In this document: positions 31,852 to 45,857 of the stretch, one piece after another
How the letters are laid out: each line of letters begins with the position of its first letter
How positions within the stretch are numbered: the stretch's first letter is position 1
Source of the DNA: Arthrobacter zhaoxinii
Lineage (GTDB): Bacteria > Actinomycetota > Actinomycetes > Actinomycetales > Micrococcaceae
Direction: 5' to 3'
Assembly: GCF_025244925.1 (NCBI RefSeq)
Contig: NZ_CP104275.1
Coordinates: 186,001-250,000 of the forward strand
Length of the DNA: 64,000 bases
Translations under genes and position numbers: made by a program
Notes under the pieces: generated by a model
Seen by the model: the letters and a program-made list of their open reading frames with translations, nothing else
The model's database searches: none
Told to the model about the DNA's origin: nothing

Positions 31852-33624
31852 ATGAGCCAATATTCCTTTCCATCGGGCCCGCGGCGCCGGCGGGGGCCCG
31901 AGCGCCGGCTTCGCAGGTCACTTCTTGGCATGGCGGCCGCTGCAGCGCTGCTGCTGGCGCCGTTCGCGGCACCCGCCAATGCCTCGTGGGCAGAGCCGGA
32001 CCCGAATGAACCGGCTCCGGTAGCCGGCACCAATGCGGAAGTCGTGACCACCGATCTCGGGCCCGCTCAAAGGGTGCAGGCGTTCGTGGCTGACAATCCC
32101 ACCCCACCGGATCCCTTGGCACCGTATCCGGAGGAGAACCCAGTGGGAGTACCGGTGACCGGTCGGTTCGCGGGCATCATTCTCACCCAGGACGCCGATG
32201 GCGGGACCGGGCAGATGTACTGCATCGACACAGCGGTGGAGACCATGGTCGGCATCGGCTACGTTCAGGGGGCCTGGGATGAAGCCAACGTCGCCAACCT
32301 TGGCTACGTGAGTTACGTCCTGAACAACTACTATCCTGCGAATCCCGCAGCGCCTGCGGGCTTAACCGCTAATCAGCAGGCTGCGGCGGTGCAGGGTGCG
32401 ATCTGGTACTTCACCGACGGATATCTGGTCAATACTTCGGAGACGGTCATCAGAGGTGCGGTCGAGGCGATCGTCGCCGACGCACAGGCCAACGGGCCCC
32501 TGGTGGAACCGCCCCCGCCGAATGTCACCGTTACCCCACCGGCTGCCGCGGGTCCGGCGGGAGGCGTGGCGGGCCCGTTCACGGTCGCGTCGGAAGGAGC
32601 CGCGGAGGTTACGCTTTCCGTGCCGGCCGGATACACCATGTTTGCCGATGCTGCGGGGACCGTCCCTATCCCGGACGGGAGCACAGTCCCTTCAGGGACC
32701 CAGGTCTGGGTGGGCGGTCCGCCGGCATCCACCGACCCGGGAGTCCTTAGTGCCCGCGCTTCCGTTTCCGTCCAGACCGGCAACGTCTACGTCTACGACC
32801 AGGGTGATCCACTGCTGGAGAACGCGCAGCCCCTCATTCTCGCCGCGACCACAGTGTTGGAAGCAACTGCCGAGGCGACCGCGGAGTTCTTCGTGCCGGG
32901 CGATCTCCTGGTGAACAAAACCTTTGCAGGGGAAGCCGCAGGCAGCCAGGGCACAATTGCGCTCACTGTCGATTGTGGGACGGTGGGAACGTTTATCTTT
33001 GAGATCCCCGCAGGAACCACAGCTCCCGTCAGCGAACCGATCGTTGATCTTCCAGTGGGTACGGTGTGCTCCATCACCGAACCGGTCACGGGTTCCAATA
33101 CCGAGGTGACGGTGACACCCGTCCTCCCGGATCCTGTGACAATCGTCGAAGGCGAGAACGTCGTGGAGGTCATGAACAATGTGGAATTCAACCCGGGCAG
33201 CCTGGTGGTGGCGAAAACCGTCAGCGGGTCCGGTGCGGGCCTGCAGGACGACATCGTGCTGCACGTCCAGTGCGGTGACGGGTTGATTGACGAAACCTTT
33301 GTGATCCCCGAGGGGACTTCGGCGGATACCTTTACCCAGCGGTACGAAGGTATTCCGGCAGGAACGGTGTGCCGTGTCTCGGAGCCGGCGTCCGGAGAGA
33401 ATGAGGATGTCACCGTTTCCTCCTCGGGTACGGCGGAGGTAACCATTCTGCCGGGGCAGGAGCTGACAGCTGAGGTGGTCAACGAATACGCCCCGGTGCC
33501 GGTAACCGAACGGCTTCCGCGGACCGGGGCGGAAGACGCTGCGTCCATGGTCATGGCAGCAGGTGGTGCCGTCCTGGCCGGATCGCTGTTGGTTCTGGGC
33601 TCCTTCCGGAGGCGCAGCAGCTAG
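31852..33624 (+). CDS. Thioester-domain LPxTG surface adhesin (copy 2)
   Basis: A 590-aa paralogue of the preceding gene. Arginine-rich N-terminus, signal peptide to about FAAPANA (residue 44), thioester domain with Cys124 in MYCID and Gln181 in AAVQGAIWYF, two DUF5979-like repeats (LLVNKTFAGE and LVVAKTVSGSG), LPRTG, hydrophobic helix and FRRRSS. ATG at 31852 has AGGAGA eight bases upstream. The stalk is nearly identical to copy 1 even at DNA level, while the thioester tip differs strongly, suggesting duplication with tip divergence or gene conversion of the stalk. The last codons and stop are triplicated just downstream. Confidence 0.92.
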   Translation: MSQYSFPSGPRRRRGPERRLRRSLLGMAAAAALLLAPFAAPANASWAEPDPNEPAPVAGTNAEVVTTDLGPAQRVQAFVADNPTPPDPLAPYPEENPVGVPVTGRFAGIILTQDADGGTGQMYCIDTAVETMVGIGYVQGAWDEANVANLGYVSYVLNNYYPANPAAPAGLTANQQAAAVQGAIWYFTDGYLVNTSETVIRGAVEAIVADAQANGPLVEPPPPNVTVTPPAAAGPAGGVAGPFTVASEGAAEVTLSVPAGYTMFADAAGTVPIPDGSTVPSGTQVWVGGPPASTDPGVLSARASVSVQTGNVYVYDQGDPLLENAQPLILAATTVLEATAEATAEFFVPGDLLVNKTFAGEAAGSQGTIALTVDCGTVGTFIFEIPAGTTAPVSEPIVDLPVGTVCSITEPVTGSNTEVTVTPVLPDPVTIVEGENVVEVMNNVEFNPGSLVVAKTVSGSGAGLQDDIVLHVQCGDGLIDETFVIPEGTSADTFTQRYEGIPAGTVCRVSEPASGENEDVTVSSSGTAEVTILPGQELTAEVVNEYAPVPVTERLPRTGAEDAASMVMAAGGAVLAGSLLVLGSFRRRSS

Positions 33625-33690
33625 TCGAAGGGTGCCTTCCGGAGGCGCAGCAGCTAGTCGAAGGGTTCCTTCCGGCGGCGCAGCAGCTAG
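33601..33690 (+). repeat. 33-bp tandem triplication of the adhesin 2 gene end
   Basis: Three copies at a strict 33-bp period (starting 33601, 33634, 33667; the third is cut short after its TAG). Each encodes SFRRRSS or AFRRRSS followed by TAG in the same frame, since 33 is a multiple of three. Copies 1 and 2 differ at one base, copy 3 at a further base (CGG for AGG). Confidence 0.95.
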
Positions 33691-33739
33691 TCCACCAGGG
33701 GGCCCGGGGACTCCTGTGCTGAGTGGCTGACGGTTAGTC

Positions 33740-33768
33740 GGAGCCGGCGCCCGAGAGGGTGCCGGCTC
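33740..33768 (+). terminator. Hairpin terminator after adhesin 2
   Basis: GGAGCCGGCGCCC / GGGTGCCGGCTCC, 12 of 13 bases paired plus one wobble, with a GAGA loop. It sits between the triplicated gene end and the promoter of rrn operon 2. Confidence 0.75.
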
Positions 33769-33785
33769 CGGCTGTGCCGGTCGAT

Positions 33786-33814
33786 TTGCGGCTACGGGCA
33801 AACGTGTGTAAAGT
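33786..33814 (+). promoter_or_regulatory. rrn operon 2 promoter P1
   Basis: TTGCGG (33786-33791), 17-bp spacer, TAAAGT (33809-33814). It is the only strong promoter seen before operon 2. Confidence 0.7.
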
Positions 33815-34035
33815 TTTAGAAGTCGCCGCGGCCGGGACGCTGGAAAAGCGCCCGAGCATGGCGGCCAAACCCCAACAAAAAACAGAGTCCAACCGGTGCG
33901 TGCCCTTCGCAGGGCCGGCGGGAAAGACTCCGGTTGTTGCTGGGTCCGGAACGGCGGAAACGCTTTTCGGTAAAACATTGCAGCGAAGAAGAAAAGGAAA
34001 ACATTGTTTTCCCGAGTATTTTCGGATTGCGTCTG

Positions 34036-34055
34036 TTGTTTGAGAACTCAATAGT
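34036..34055 (+). promoter_or_regulatory. boxA-like element, rrn 2 leader
   Basis: TTGTTTGAGAACTCAATAGT, identical to the element in the operon 1 leader. Confidence 0.7.
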
Positions 34056-34104
34056 GTGCCAAGTTTATTGATACCAATTTATTTATATTGATTGGTTGAA
34101 CAGG

Positions 34105-34142
34105 CCGTTTCCGCCCACCCCGTGGGTAGGGACGGTTTTTTT
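34105..34142 (+). terminator. Intrinsic-terminator-like hairpin in rrn 2 leader
   Basis: Same CCGTTTCCGCCCAC stem as operon 1, here with two bases fewer on the 3' side (GTGGGTAGGGACGG), followed by seven T. The stem is kept despite the indel. Confidence 0.6.
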
Positions 34143-34212
34143 AGCCGGTTTCGAATTTAGTGCAGGACGGTCGACCAATTTTCCTTGGTCCCCGGTCTGT
34201 GTCTGTAACACA

Positions 34213-39401
<5,189 letters not shown>

Positions 39402-39675
39402 CACCAGCACCTGGACGGACACGACTTCAAACGGTCCGTCAAAGTATAAAGGGTGTTGTAGATCATGCTGCTTGCGTCCACTATGTGGTTCCCGGACAAC
39501 AACCCGTTGGTTGTTCGCCCAGGAACACGAACTCCTTACCCCTTGTCCGGGGGAGGGTTCACAATTTACCGCACTGCCGGCACCCCTCTTTTTGGAGTGG
39601 TTCCGGGACGTGTTGTAACCATTGTTTTCCCCACGCATACCCTGTTGGTTTTGGGTGTGTGGTGCGGGTGGAAGG

Positions 39676-39794
39676 GTTACGGCGGTCATAGCGTGGGGGA
39701 AACGCCCGGTCCCATTCCGAACCCGGAAGCTAAGACCCACAGCGCCGATGGTACTGCATCCGGGAGGATGTGGGAGAGTAGGTCACCGCCGGAC
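39676..39794 (+). rRNA. rrf: 5S ribosomal RNA, operon 2
   Basis: 119 nt, same sequence as the other two copies. The 23S-5S spacer before it differs from operon 1 at several positions around 39530-39650. Confidence 0.96.
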
Positions 39795-39808
39795 AATATT
39801 TGAAGGTT

Positions 39809-39845
39809 GAGCCCGTACCAGTGTTGGTACGGGCTCTTCCTGTTT
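39809..39845 (+). terminator. Terminator of rrn operon 2
   Basis: GAGCCCGTACCA / TGGTACGGGCTC (12 bp, perfect) with a GTGT loop, followed by TTCCTGTTT. Stem sequence is unrelated to that of operon 1, though the position is the same. Confidence 0.9.
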
Positions 39846-40071
39846 AACAGCCTTGGACTCCGGTACTCGAGGGTGGCGTGCACCCCTCCTTGCAACGGCG
39901 TCGGTGGCCCAGGCCCAGGTGAGGCACTGTGTTTCTTCCGACACCCCGGACAAGTCCAGCCGGCCTGCCGTGGTCGAAATGGTCCGGAAGACGCGGTAAG
40001 ATTAAGAAGCAGAAACCCGAAAGGGCAGCCTGTAATCAAAGATTTCCCGACGCATTGCCGTCGGGGCTAGG

Positions 40072-40190
40072 GTTACGGCGGTCATAGCGTGGGGGAAACG
40101 CCCGGTCCCATTCCGAACCCGGAAGCTAAGACCCACAGCGCCGATGGTACTGCATCCGGGAGGATGTGGGAGAGTAGGTCACCGCCGGAC
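40072..40190 (+). rRNA. rrf: Solitary 5S ribosomal RNA
   Basis: A third full 119-nt 5S gene, 277 bp after the second, with no 23S of its own. The preceding TAGG of 23S-5S spacer is reduced to GGGCTAGG. The space before it (39846-40071) holds no gene; transcription may depend on read-through past the operon 2 terminator or on a local promoter that I cannot assign. Confidence 0.95.
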
Positions 40191-40199
40191 ATACGTTGG

Positions 40200-40240
40200 G
40201 ATAAGGATCCGCACAAGGATGTGCGGGTCCTTATCTGTTT
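40200..40240 (+). terminator. Terminator after solitary 5S
   Basis: GATAAGGATCCGCACA / TGTGCGGGTCCTTATC with an AGGA loop, one wobble pair, followed by TGTTT. Same layout as the terminators of operons 1 and 2 with a different stem sequence. Confidence 0.9.
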
Positions 40241-40312
40241 AACTGCACCTCCCGGCCCGCTTTCCTTCGGCCGACGCTCGACCCGCTGTGGAATGTACGC
40301 AAGCATGGTCCG

Positions 40313-40960
40313 GTGGCCGGCGAAAACAGCAACAGTCAGGGCTTCGCTCGAGTAAATTCCGGTCCGGACCTGGACCGCACCATGTTCTTCAGCGATGCCG
40401 TCTTCGCTATCGCCATGACGCTGCTGGCCGTGGACATCCGGGTTCCACAGGTGCCGGCCAACGAGCTTGGGGCGGCCGTGGCCGCGCAGCTTCCGGAGTT
40501 CGGGGCTTACGTCCTGTCCTTTGCGGTCACCGCCGCCTATTGGCTTAGCCATCACCGGCTCTTCCGGCTCCTGAGGGGATTCACCGGCCGGCTGCAGCAG
40601 TTGAACCTGGTGCTGCTGCTGTTCGTCGCCCTGCTGGGATACGCCACCGACATGCTGGCGTTCTACGGAGACCAGGTGCTCGGCGTCGTGATTTATGCGG
40701 CGGCACTGGGGCTTATTGGCACCGCCAATACCGGGCTGTGGATTTACTGCAGCCGTGTGGGCCTTTTCCGGGATGACGTAGATCCCCGGCTTCCGGCCTT
40801 CGCGCAGGTCCGGGCCCCGGTCACCCCCGCGGTTTTCCTGGCCTCGATCCCCATTGCCCTTCTGTGGAGTCCGCAGACGGCCGCCTGGTCCTGGCTGGGA
40901 ATTGTCATTATTAATGCCGCGCTCCACGGCCTCGGGCGCCGGCGAACCAGCTCGGCCTAA
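40313..40960 (+). CDS. TMEM175-family (DUF1211) channel protein
   Basis: A 215-aa six-helix membrane protein of the TMEM175 family, bacterial members of which are potassium channels. The family signature FSDAVFAIAMTLLAVDI lies at residues 26-42 (Phe-Ser-Asp in helix 1 is the filter-proximal motif), and helix 2-3 contains YWLSHHRLFRLL with the conserved His pair. GTG start at 40313; no clear Shine-Dalgarno, so the start is tentative. It stands between the solitary 5S gene and tRNA-Ser. Confidence 0.85.
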   Translation: MAGENSNSQGFARVNSGPDLDRTMFFSDAVFAIAMTLLAVDIRVPQVPANELGAAVAAQLPEFGAYVLSFAVTAAYWLSHHRLFRLLRGFTGRLQQLNLVLLLFVALLGYATDMLAFYGDQVLGVVIYAAALGLIGTANTGLWIYCSRVGLFRDDVDPRLPAFAQVRAPVTPAVFLASIPIALLWSPQTAAWSWLGIVIINAALHGLGRRRTSSA

Positions 40961-41047
40961 GCGCTCCTCAAGTGGGGCCATGGCGCCGATTCGGTGGTTT
41001 GGCCCTGCGTCGGGTAGTCTTATATCTGCTTCTACGGGAGCAAGCCT

Positions 41048-41135
41048 GGAGGATTCGCCTAGCGGCCTATGGCGCACGCCTGGAACGCGTGTTGGGTTAA
41101 CGCCCTCGGGGGTTCAAATCCCCCATCCTCCGCCA
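41048..41135 (+). tRNA. tRNA-Ser (GGA)
   Basis: An 88-nt class II tRNA: acceptor GGAGGAT / ATCCTCC, anticodon loop CTGGAAC giving anticodon GGA, a long variable arm (TTGGGTTAACGCCCTC), T-arm GGGGGTTCAAATCCCCC and an encoded CCA end. It reads UCC/UCU codons. Confidence 0.97.
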
Positions 41136-41143
41136 GGACAAAG

Positions 41144-41175
41144 AAACACCCCGGTCTTCGGACCGGGGTGTTTCT
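41144..41175 (+). terminator. Terminator after tRNA-Ser
   Basis: AAACACCCCGGTC / GACCGGGGTGTTT (13 bp, perfect) with a TTCG tetraloop. The A/T ends give a T run on both strands, so it should stop tRNA transcripts and those of the convergent ABC permease gene. Confidence 0.93.
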
Positions 41176-41194
41176 CGTTAACCGGCAGGCTGCG

Positions 41195-43678
41195 TCAGGA
41201 GTGGAGCGCGGTACGCGTGGCCACCGCAATGGATCCGAACCCAAGTGCCGCCGTCGCACCGGCGAGGCCGAGGTACACCGCCGGCACGATCGTCGGAAGC
41301 GGCAGCCCCGAGACACTGACGGCTATCCCCATCAGCGGCGGCAGGGCCAGGACGGTGCCGATAACGACGGCGGCAGCGACAATCAGCAGCGACTCCGCCC
41401 CCGTCATCCGGCGCAGCTGGGTATCCGAGGCACCCAGGGACCGCAGCAGCATCATCTCCGGCCGCCGCCGCGCCGTCGCCATGACCAGTGTGTTGACCAC
41501 GGAGACGGCGAGATACCCCAGCAGGACCAGCATCGCGATAACCGAGGCCCATGAGTCGGCGTTCCGTTCGGCGGCTCCGGCTGCGCTCAGCTCCTCCTTA
41601 TCCAGGAGGGTCAGCCCCAGACCGTCGACGGCCGCGGCCAGTTCCCCCGGATCTGCATCCTGCTCCGCGGTGACCAGCAGATAGTCGTTCAGTCCGGTGG
41701 TGGTGTGGCTGCGCAGCGTCTCATTGGCCACCGCCACATCCCCGAATCCCAGCCCCCGCTCATACGTGGCGACGACGGCGGCAGTCGCCTCGGAGCCGTC
41801 CCCGTAGTAGAAGGCAAAGTCCTCGCCCACGGTTGTCCCTGCTTCCCGGGCAAGATCCGCGCTCAGCGCTACCGTGCCGGGTTCCACCAAGAGGTCCAGC
41901 GAACCTTCCGTCACGTCCAGATCCAGGGTCCCGCCCAGCTCCTGCGGTGCAAGACCCTGGATGGCGTACGGCTGCACGCCGTCCTCCATTCCTGCGAAGC
42001 CTGCCTTGGCGAGAACCGCGGAGCGGGCCACCGGCGACGTCGCCTCCACACCAGGCAGGTCAGCCACCTCATCAGCGAGTTCCTGGGAGACCCCGGTCCC
42101 CGGAGCACTAACCAGATACCCGGCCACCACCCCGTCACGTGACTGCCGTTCGGCTTCCGTTGCCACCGTGGCCGGCATAAAGAACTGCACGGATCCCAGT
42201 GCAATGGCCAGGGCCAGCGGAACAATCCCCGAGGCGAGCCGGCGCGGGAAAGCGGAGGCATTGGCCTGTGCCAGGGCGAGCGAAGCGGAAGGGCTGCGGC
42301 GGACCAGCGGCTGCACCAGCTTCAATGCGCCCGTCACCAGCCAGGGCCCCAGCAGGCCGGCACCGATCATCAGCAGCAGGATGCTCGAGGCGGCGGATGC
42401 CAGCCCGGCCGTGCCGGGAAGGGCAACCGGTACCAGGGCAGCGAAGAGGCCCGCACCCAGCAGGGACAGCCCGGTGATGACGCGTCCGCGGCCCAGCCGG
42501 GACGCTTCCGTCACGGACTCCCGCAGGGCCGCCGTCGGCGCCGCACGGACCGTACCCCGGGCCGAGACGAGCGAGGCACCTACCGCAGCGGTGATACTGA
42601 CCGCTACGGCAGCCAGGGCCGGCAGCGGGCTGAAGGCCAGGACGAAGGTCTCCGGAAGGACCCCGCCGGCAGCGAACTGCTGGCCGAGGAACCATGCCAG
42701 CAGGTAGCCGGGCGCCGCACCCAGTACAGCGGCCGCGCCGGACACCAGCAGGACTTCACGCATGACGAGGCCCAGGGTCTGGTTGGCGCCGGCACCCACA
42801 GCGCGCAGCATCGCGAATTCGCGCCGCCGCGCCATGATGGACAGGGACAGGGTCCCGGCGGTCACGAACACCGCGGTCATAACGGCCACCCCGGCCAGCG
42901 AGCCGCTGAGCAGCAGCAGCGTGGACCGGGCGGCGGAACCGCCCAGGTTTTCCACGTCTCCGCGGCGGTCCCCGGTGTAACCGACGACGTCGGCCACCTG
43001 TGCCTCGATGTCGGCGGACAGCTGCGCCGGTCGGACACCTGATTCGGCGATGACGCCCACGGTGGCCACCGTGTCTCCGTGCGGCCACAGGGCTTCGGCT
43101 CCGGCGGTGCTGAGGAAAGCGGCAGGACCGGTGTCCACGCCCTTTTCCGGGGCGGCGAGGCCGGACACGGTGTACTCCGTGGGTTCCCCGCCGTGGGTGA
43201 GGATGAGCCTGCTGCCCGGACCCACCCCGAAGGATTCATCCACAACTACCTCCGCTGCGCCGGAGGGAGCGTCCCCGGCGGTCAACGCGTAGGGGGTCAG
43301 GGCTGCGGAGTCCCAGGCGGCGGCGGAGACGGCCGTACCGTCGGTGGCGGCCAGCGGAAGGTCGATGGTGCCGACGGCCCGGTCAACTCCGGGGACGGCC
43401 GCGATCTCGTCAATGACGTCGGCGGGAAGCAGGACACGCTCGGCGAAGGGGGCGTCCATGTCCTCCACCACCGGATGCGCCTGCGGGGCTCCCACAACGA
43501 CGTCGGCCCCTTGCAGGCGCTGCGGAGCAATGCCGCCGCGGGTCCCGGATTCAATGAGGACGCCCATCGCGGTGATGAGCGCGGCGCACAGGAACACGGC
43601 TACGAAAACCCCGGCGAACCCGCCGCGGTGGTGCCGGATGGATGCTTTGGCAAGGGTCCACATGTCAGTGCTCCCCAA
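41195..43678 (-). CDS. MacB/FtsX-like ABC transporter permease
   Basis: An 827-aa permease with two FtsX units. The first helix is HRGGFAGVFVAVFLCAALITAMGVLI, read as GGFAGVFVAVFLCAAL and ITAMGVLI; a large extracytoplasmic domain follows (about 45-245), then helices at about 255-275, 305-340 and 345-375, another helix pair around 400-450, a second soluble domain and three C-terminal helices. This 10-helix plan is that of antimicrobial-peptide or lipoprotein-type exporters. Overlaps the ATPase gene by 14 bp. Adjacent NarL-type two-component genes suggest it is induced by cell-envelope stress or a peptide. Confidence 0.9.
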   Translation of the reverse strand: MGSTDMWTLAKASIRHHRGGFAGVFVAVFLCAALITAMGVLIESGTRGGIAPQRLQGADVVVGAPQAHPVVEDMDAPFAERVLLPADVIDEIAAVPGVDRAVGTIDLPLAATDGTAVSAAAWDSAALTPYALTAGDAPSGAAEVVVDESFGVGPGSRLILTHGGEPTEYTVSGLAAPEKGVDTGPAAFLSTAGAEALWPHGDTVATVGVIAESGVRPAQLSADIEAQVADVVGYTGDRRGDVENLGGSAARSTLLLLSGSLAGVAVMTAVFVTAGTLSLSIMARRREFAMLRAVGAGANQTLGLVMREVLLVSGAAAVLGAAPGYLLAWFLGQQFAAGGVLPETFVLAFSPLPALAAVAVSITAAVGASLVSARGTVRAAPTAALRESVTEASRLGRGRVITGLSLLGAGLFAALVPVALPGTAGLASAASSILLLMIGAGLLGPWLVTGALKLVQPLVRRSPSASLALAQANASAFPRRLASGIVPLALAIALGSVQFFMPATVATEAERQSRDGVVAGYLVSAPGTGVSQELADEVADLPGVEATSPVARSAVLAKAGFAGMEDGVQPYAIQGLAPQELGGTLDLDVTEGSLDLLVEPGTVALSADLAREAGTTVGEDFAFYYGDGSEATAAVVATYERGLGFGDVAVANETLRSHTTTGLNDYLLVTAEQDADPGELAAAVDGLGLTLLDKEELSAAGAAERNADSWASVIAMLVLLGYLAVSVVNTLVMATARRRPEMMLLRSLGASDTQLRRMTGAESLLIVAAAVVIGTVLALPPLMGIAVSVSGLPLPTIVPAVYLGLAGATAALGFGSIAVATRTALHS

Positions 43679-44420
43679 GGGTGGCCATGCGTTCGCTGAC
43701 GTCGAGGGCGGTGGCTCCGGTCATGCTGCCGTCGAGGCGCCCGTCCGCGAGGAAAAGCACGGTGTCCGCGGATCCGGCGGCCACGGGATCATGCGTCACC
43801 ATAATGACGGTCTGGCCCAGCGCCGAGACGGTGTGCCGCAGCAGGTCCAGCACCTGGCGTGCCGTGACGGAATCCAGGGCGCCGGTGGGCTCATCGGCAA
43901 AAACGGCGTCCGGACGGGTGATCAGCGCACGGGCAATGGCGGCCCGCTGCTGCTGCCCGCCGGAGAGTTCCTGCGGCTTCCGCTCGCCCAGGCCGGCCAG
44001 CCCCACCGCTTCCAACACGTAGTCCAGCCAGACGGTGTCCGTGGCCCGCCCGGCCAGCAGCAGCGGCAGCGTGACGTTCCGGGCCACGGTCAGCTGAGGG
44101 AGCAGGTTGTAGGACTGGAAGACGAAACCGACGTGGTCCCGGCGGAAACGGGTCAGGGCCTTGCGGTGCAGGTGGGAAATTTCGGTATCCCCCAGCAGCA
44201 CGGTGCCGCTGTCCGGAGCATCGAGCCCGGCAGCGCATTGGAGCAGGGTGCTCTTGCCGGACCCGGAGGGCCCCATCACCGCGGTGAAGGTGCCGGCCGG
44301 AATGGCCAGGGACACCTCGCGGAGGGCCGGCACCGTGGTGTTGCCGGAACGGTAGCTTTTGGACACGCCCTGCAGCTGCAGAGCTGCGGGTCCGGAGAAT
44401 TCGGAGGCGTCGGTGAACAT
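43665..44420 (-). CDS. MacB-like ABC transporter ATPase
   Basis: A 251-aa ATPase of the LolD/MacB group. Walker [11 protein letters not shown]-loop [13 protein letters not shown], signature LSGGQQQR, Walker [14 protein letters not shown] and H-loop [11 protein letters not shown] are present. ATG at 44420 has AAAGGA upstream and gives the normal N-terminus; a longer open frame upstream is not coding and would run under the divergent kinase gene. Transcribed ahead of and overlapping the permease gene. Confidence 0.93.
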   Translation of the reverse strand: MFTDASEFSGPAALQLQGVSKSYRSGNTTVPALREVSLAIPAGTFTAVMGPSGSGKSTLLQCAAGLDAPDSGTVLLGDTEISHLHRKALTRFRRDHVGFVFQSYNLLPQLTVARNVTLPLLLAGRATDTVWLDYVLEAVGLAGLGERKPQELSGGQQQRAAIARALITRPDAVFADEPTGALDSVTARQVLDLLRHTVSALGQTVIMVTHDPVAAGSADTVLFLADGRLDGSMTGATALDVSERMATLGEH

Positions 44421-44542
44421 CGGGTCATCCTTTGATCGGGCCGGGAGGGCCGGAGAGGGGAGGGGAAGAACGGGAAAACTTGCTGACTCCGACGCTACGG
44501 AGCGGGGAAAGGAGATCCGATACAGCCAACAGCCCGGTTTGG

Positions 44543-44560
44543 GGTATAGCTGGCTATACC
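44543..44560. promoter_or_regulatory. Perfect dyad between ABC exporter and two-component genes
   Basis: GGTATAGC-TG-GCTATACC is an 8-2-8 inverted repeat in the 174-bp divergent gap, 35 bp from the kinase start and 123 bp from the ATPase start. It is a likely binding site of the adjacent NarL-type response regulator. Confidence 0.7.
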
Positions 44561-44581
44561 GACAGCAGGAATCCGCTCGGG

Positions 44582-44597
44582 CATAATTCATCGGGTG
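44582..44597 (+). promoter_or_regulatory. Putative leaderless promoter of the kinase gene
   Basis: CATAAT (44582-44587) lies seven bases before the GTG start codon at 44595, the spacing that puts the transcription start at or next to the first codon. No Shine-Dalgarno is present. Confidence 0.5.
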
Positions 44598-45857
44598 AGA
44601 CTCCCCGAGCGCGCCAGGACCCGAATCCGGGCTACGGGTTTCCTTGTGGTCGAGGGCGGCTACTGGTTTGTGTCCCTGGCCGTCCTGCTGGCCGGTATTG
44701 CGCTGCTTCCGTTCGTGGCCCTGGGGGTGGGCCTGTACGCGGTTCCGAGCTTCCTGGAGATCCTGAACCGTTTGGCCGCCCGGGCGCAGACCCGCTCGGC
44801 GAAGCGGGCTTCCGCCGTCATCCCCTTTGACCGGCGCCGCCTCACCGGCCGGTATTCGTTCACCGAACTGGCCGCCCTGCTGAGTGCTCCGGAAACCAAG
44901 CGGGACCTGTCGTGGCTGCTCTTCCACTGCGGGTTTGCCGTACTGGCGGCAGCGCTGGCCCTCGCGCTTCCCTTTGGTGCGGTGCTCTACGTTGCGGCGG
45001 CACCCCTGTGGCAGCTCTTCCCGCCGGACGCACCGCTGGAACTGACCATCTTCGTCCGCAGCTGGGCCGACGCCCTCCTGATGATCCTGCTGGGACTGCT
45101 GTATGCCGCCGGGGCGTGGGTGCTGCTGCCGTGGCTGGCGCGCCGGTTCAGCGAAGCCACGCTGGCCATCCTCTCGCCCCGCCGGTACGCGGACCTGGCC
45201 CGCCGGATCTCCGACCTCTCGGCCGCCCGGGCCAGCGCCCTGGCCGCCCACGCGGCGGAACTGCGCCGGATTGAACGCGAACTGCACGACGGCGCGCAGA
45301 ACCGGCTGGTCGGCGTCGTGATGATGCTGGGACTCGCCCAGCGCGCCGCCGAAACCGACCCGGCTGCTGCCGTGCCGTTCCTCGGACGGGCACAGGACGC
45401 CGCCTCCGAGGCGCTCGCCGGGCTGCGCGCGGCTGTCCACGACATTTATCCGCCGATCCTGGACGAACTCGGTCTGGGCGGTGCAGCCTCCGCCCTCACC
45501 AGCCGCTCGCCCGTCCCGTGTTCCCTGAACGTGGAGGGCCTGCTCCGCGCTCCCGCCGCGGTGGAATCCGCGGCCTACTTTGTCCTCGCCGAAGCCCTGA
45601 CCAACGCAGCCAAGCATTCCAACGCGTCACGGATCGACGTGGTGCTGCGGACCGAATCCACCCCGCGGGGAGATGTCCTGGTGGTCCTGGTGAACGACGA
45701 CGGCCGGGGCGGCGCGACGGTGGACCCGGCAGAAACTGCCGGCACCGGGCTGGCCGGCATCGCCCGCCGCGCGGCGGCTTTCGGCGGCAGGCTGGTGCTG
45801 AACAGTCCCGACGGCGGACCAACAAACCTAAGGGTGGAACTGCCATGCGCCTTCTGA
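44595..45857 (+). CDS. Sensor histidine kinase (NarL-type system)
   Basis: A 420-aa membrane kinase. Four hydrophobic segments occur in the N-terminal half (about residues 18-55, 112-140, 150-185) with a cytoplasmic loop, resembling the putative-sensor domain of actinobacterial kinases. The HisKA_3 dimerisation block is RIERELHDGAQNRLVGVV with His231 as the phosphate site; the ATPase half has LAEALTNAAKHSNAS (N box) and VNDDGRGGA, GTGLAGIARRAAAFGG (G boxes). Overlaps the response regulator gene by 13 bp. Divergent ABC exporter genes suggest it senses a compound that the exporter removes. Confidence 0.93.
   Translation: MRLPERARTRIRATGFLVVEGGYWFVSLAVLLAGIALLPFVALGVGLYAVPSFLEILNRLAARAQTRSAKRASAVIPFDRRRLTGRYSFTELAALLSAPETKRDLSWLLFHCGFAVLAAALALALPFGAVLYVAAAPLWQLFPPDAPLELTIFVRSWADALLMILLGLLYAAGAWVLLPWLARRFSEATLAILSPRRYADLARRISDLSAARASALAAHAAELRRIERELHDGAQNRLVGVVMMLGLAQRAAETDPAAAVPFLGRAQDAASEALAGLRAAVHDIYPPILDELGLGGAASALTSRSPVPCSLNVEGLLRAPAAVESAAYFVLAEALTNAAKHSNASRIDVVLRTESTPRGDVLVVLVNDDGRGGATVDPAETAGTGLAGIARRAAAFGGRLVLNSPDGGPTNLRVELPCAF

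Noticed and set aside
43665..45617. A 650-codon reverse frame that would fuse a long N-terminal part to the MacB-like ATPase.
   Set aside because: The extra 400 residues lie opposite the kinase gene and have shadow composition; the ATPase begins normally at 44420 with its own ribosome site.
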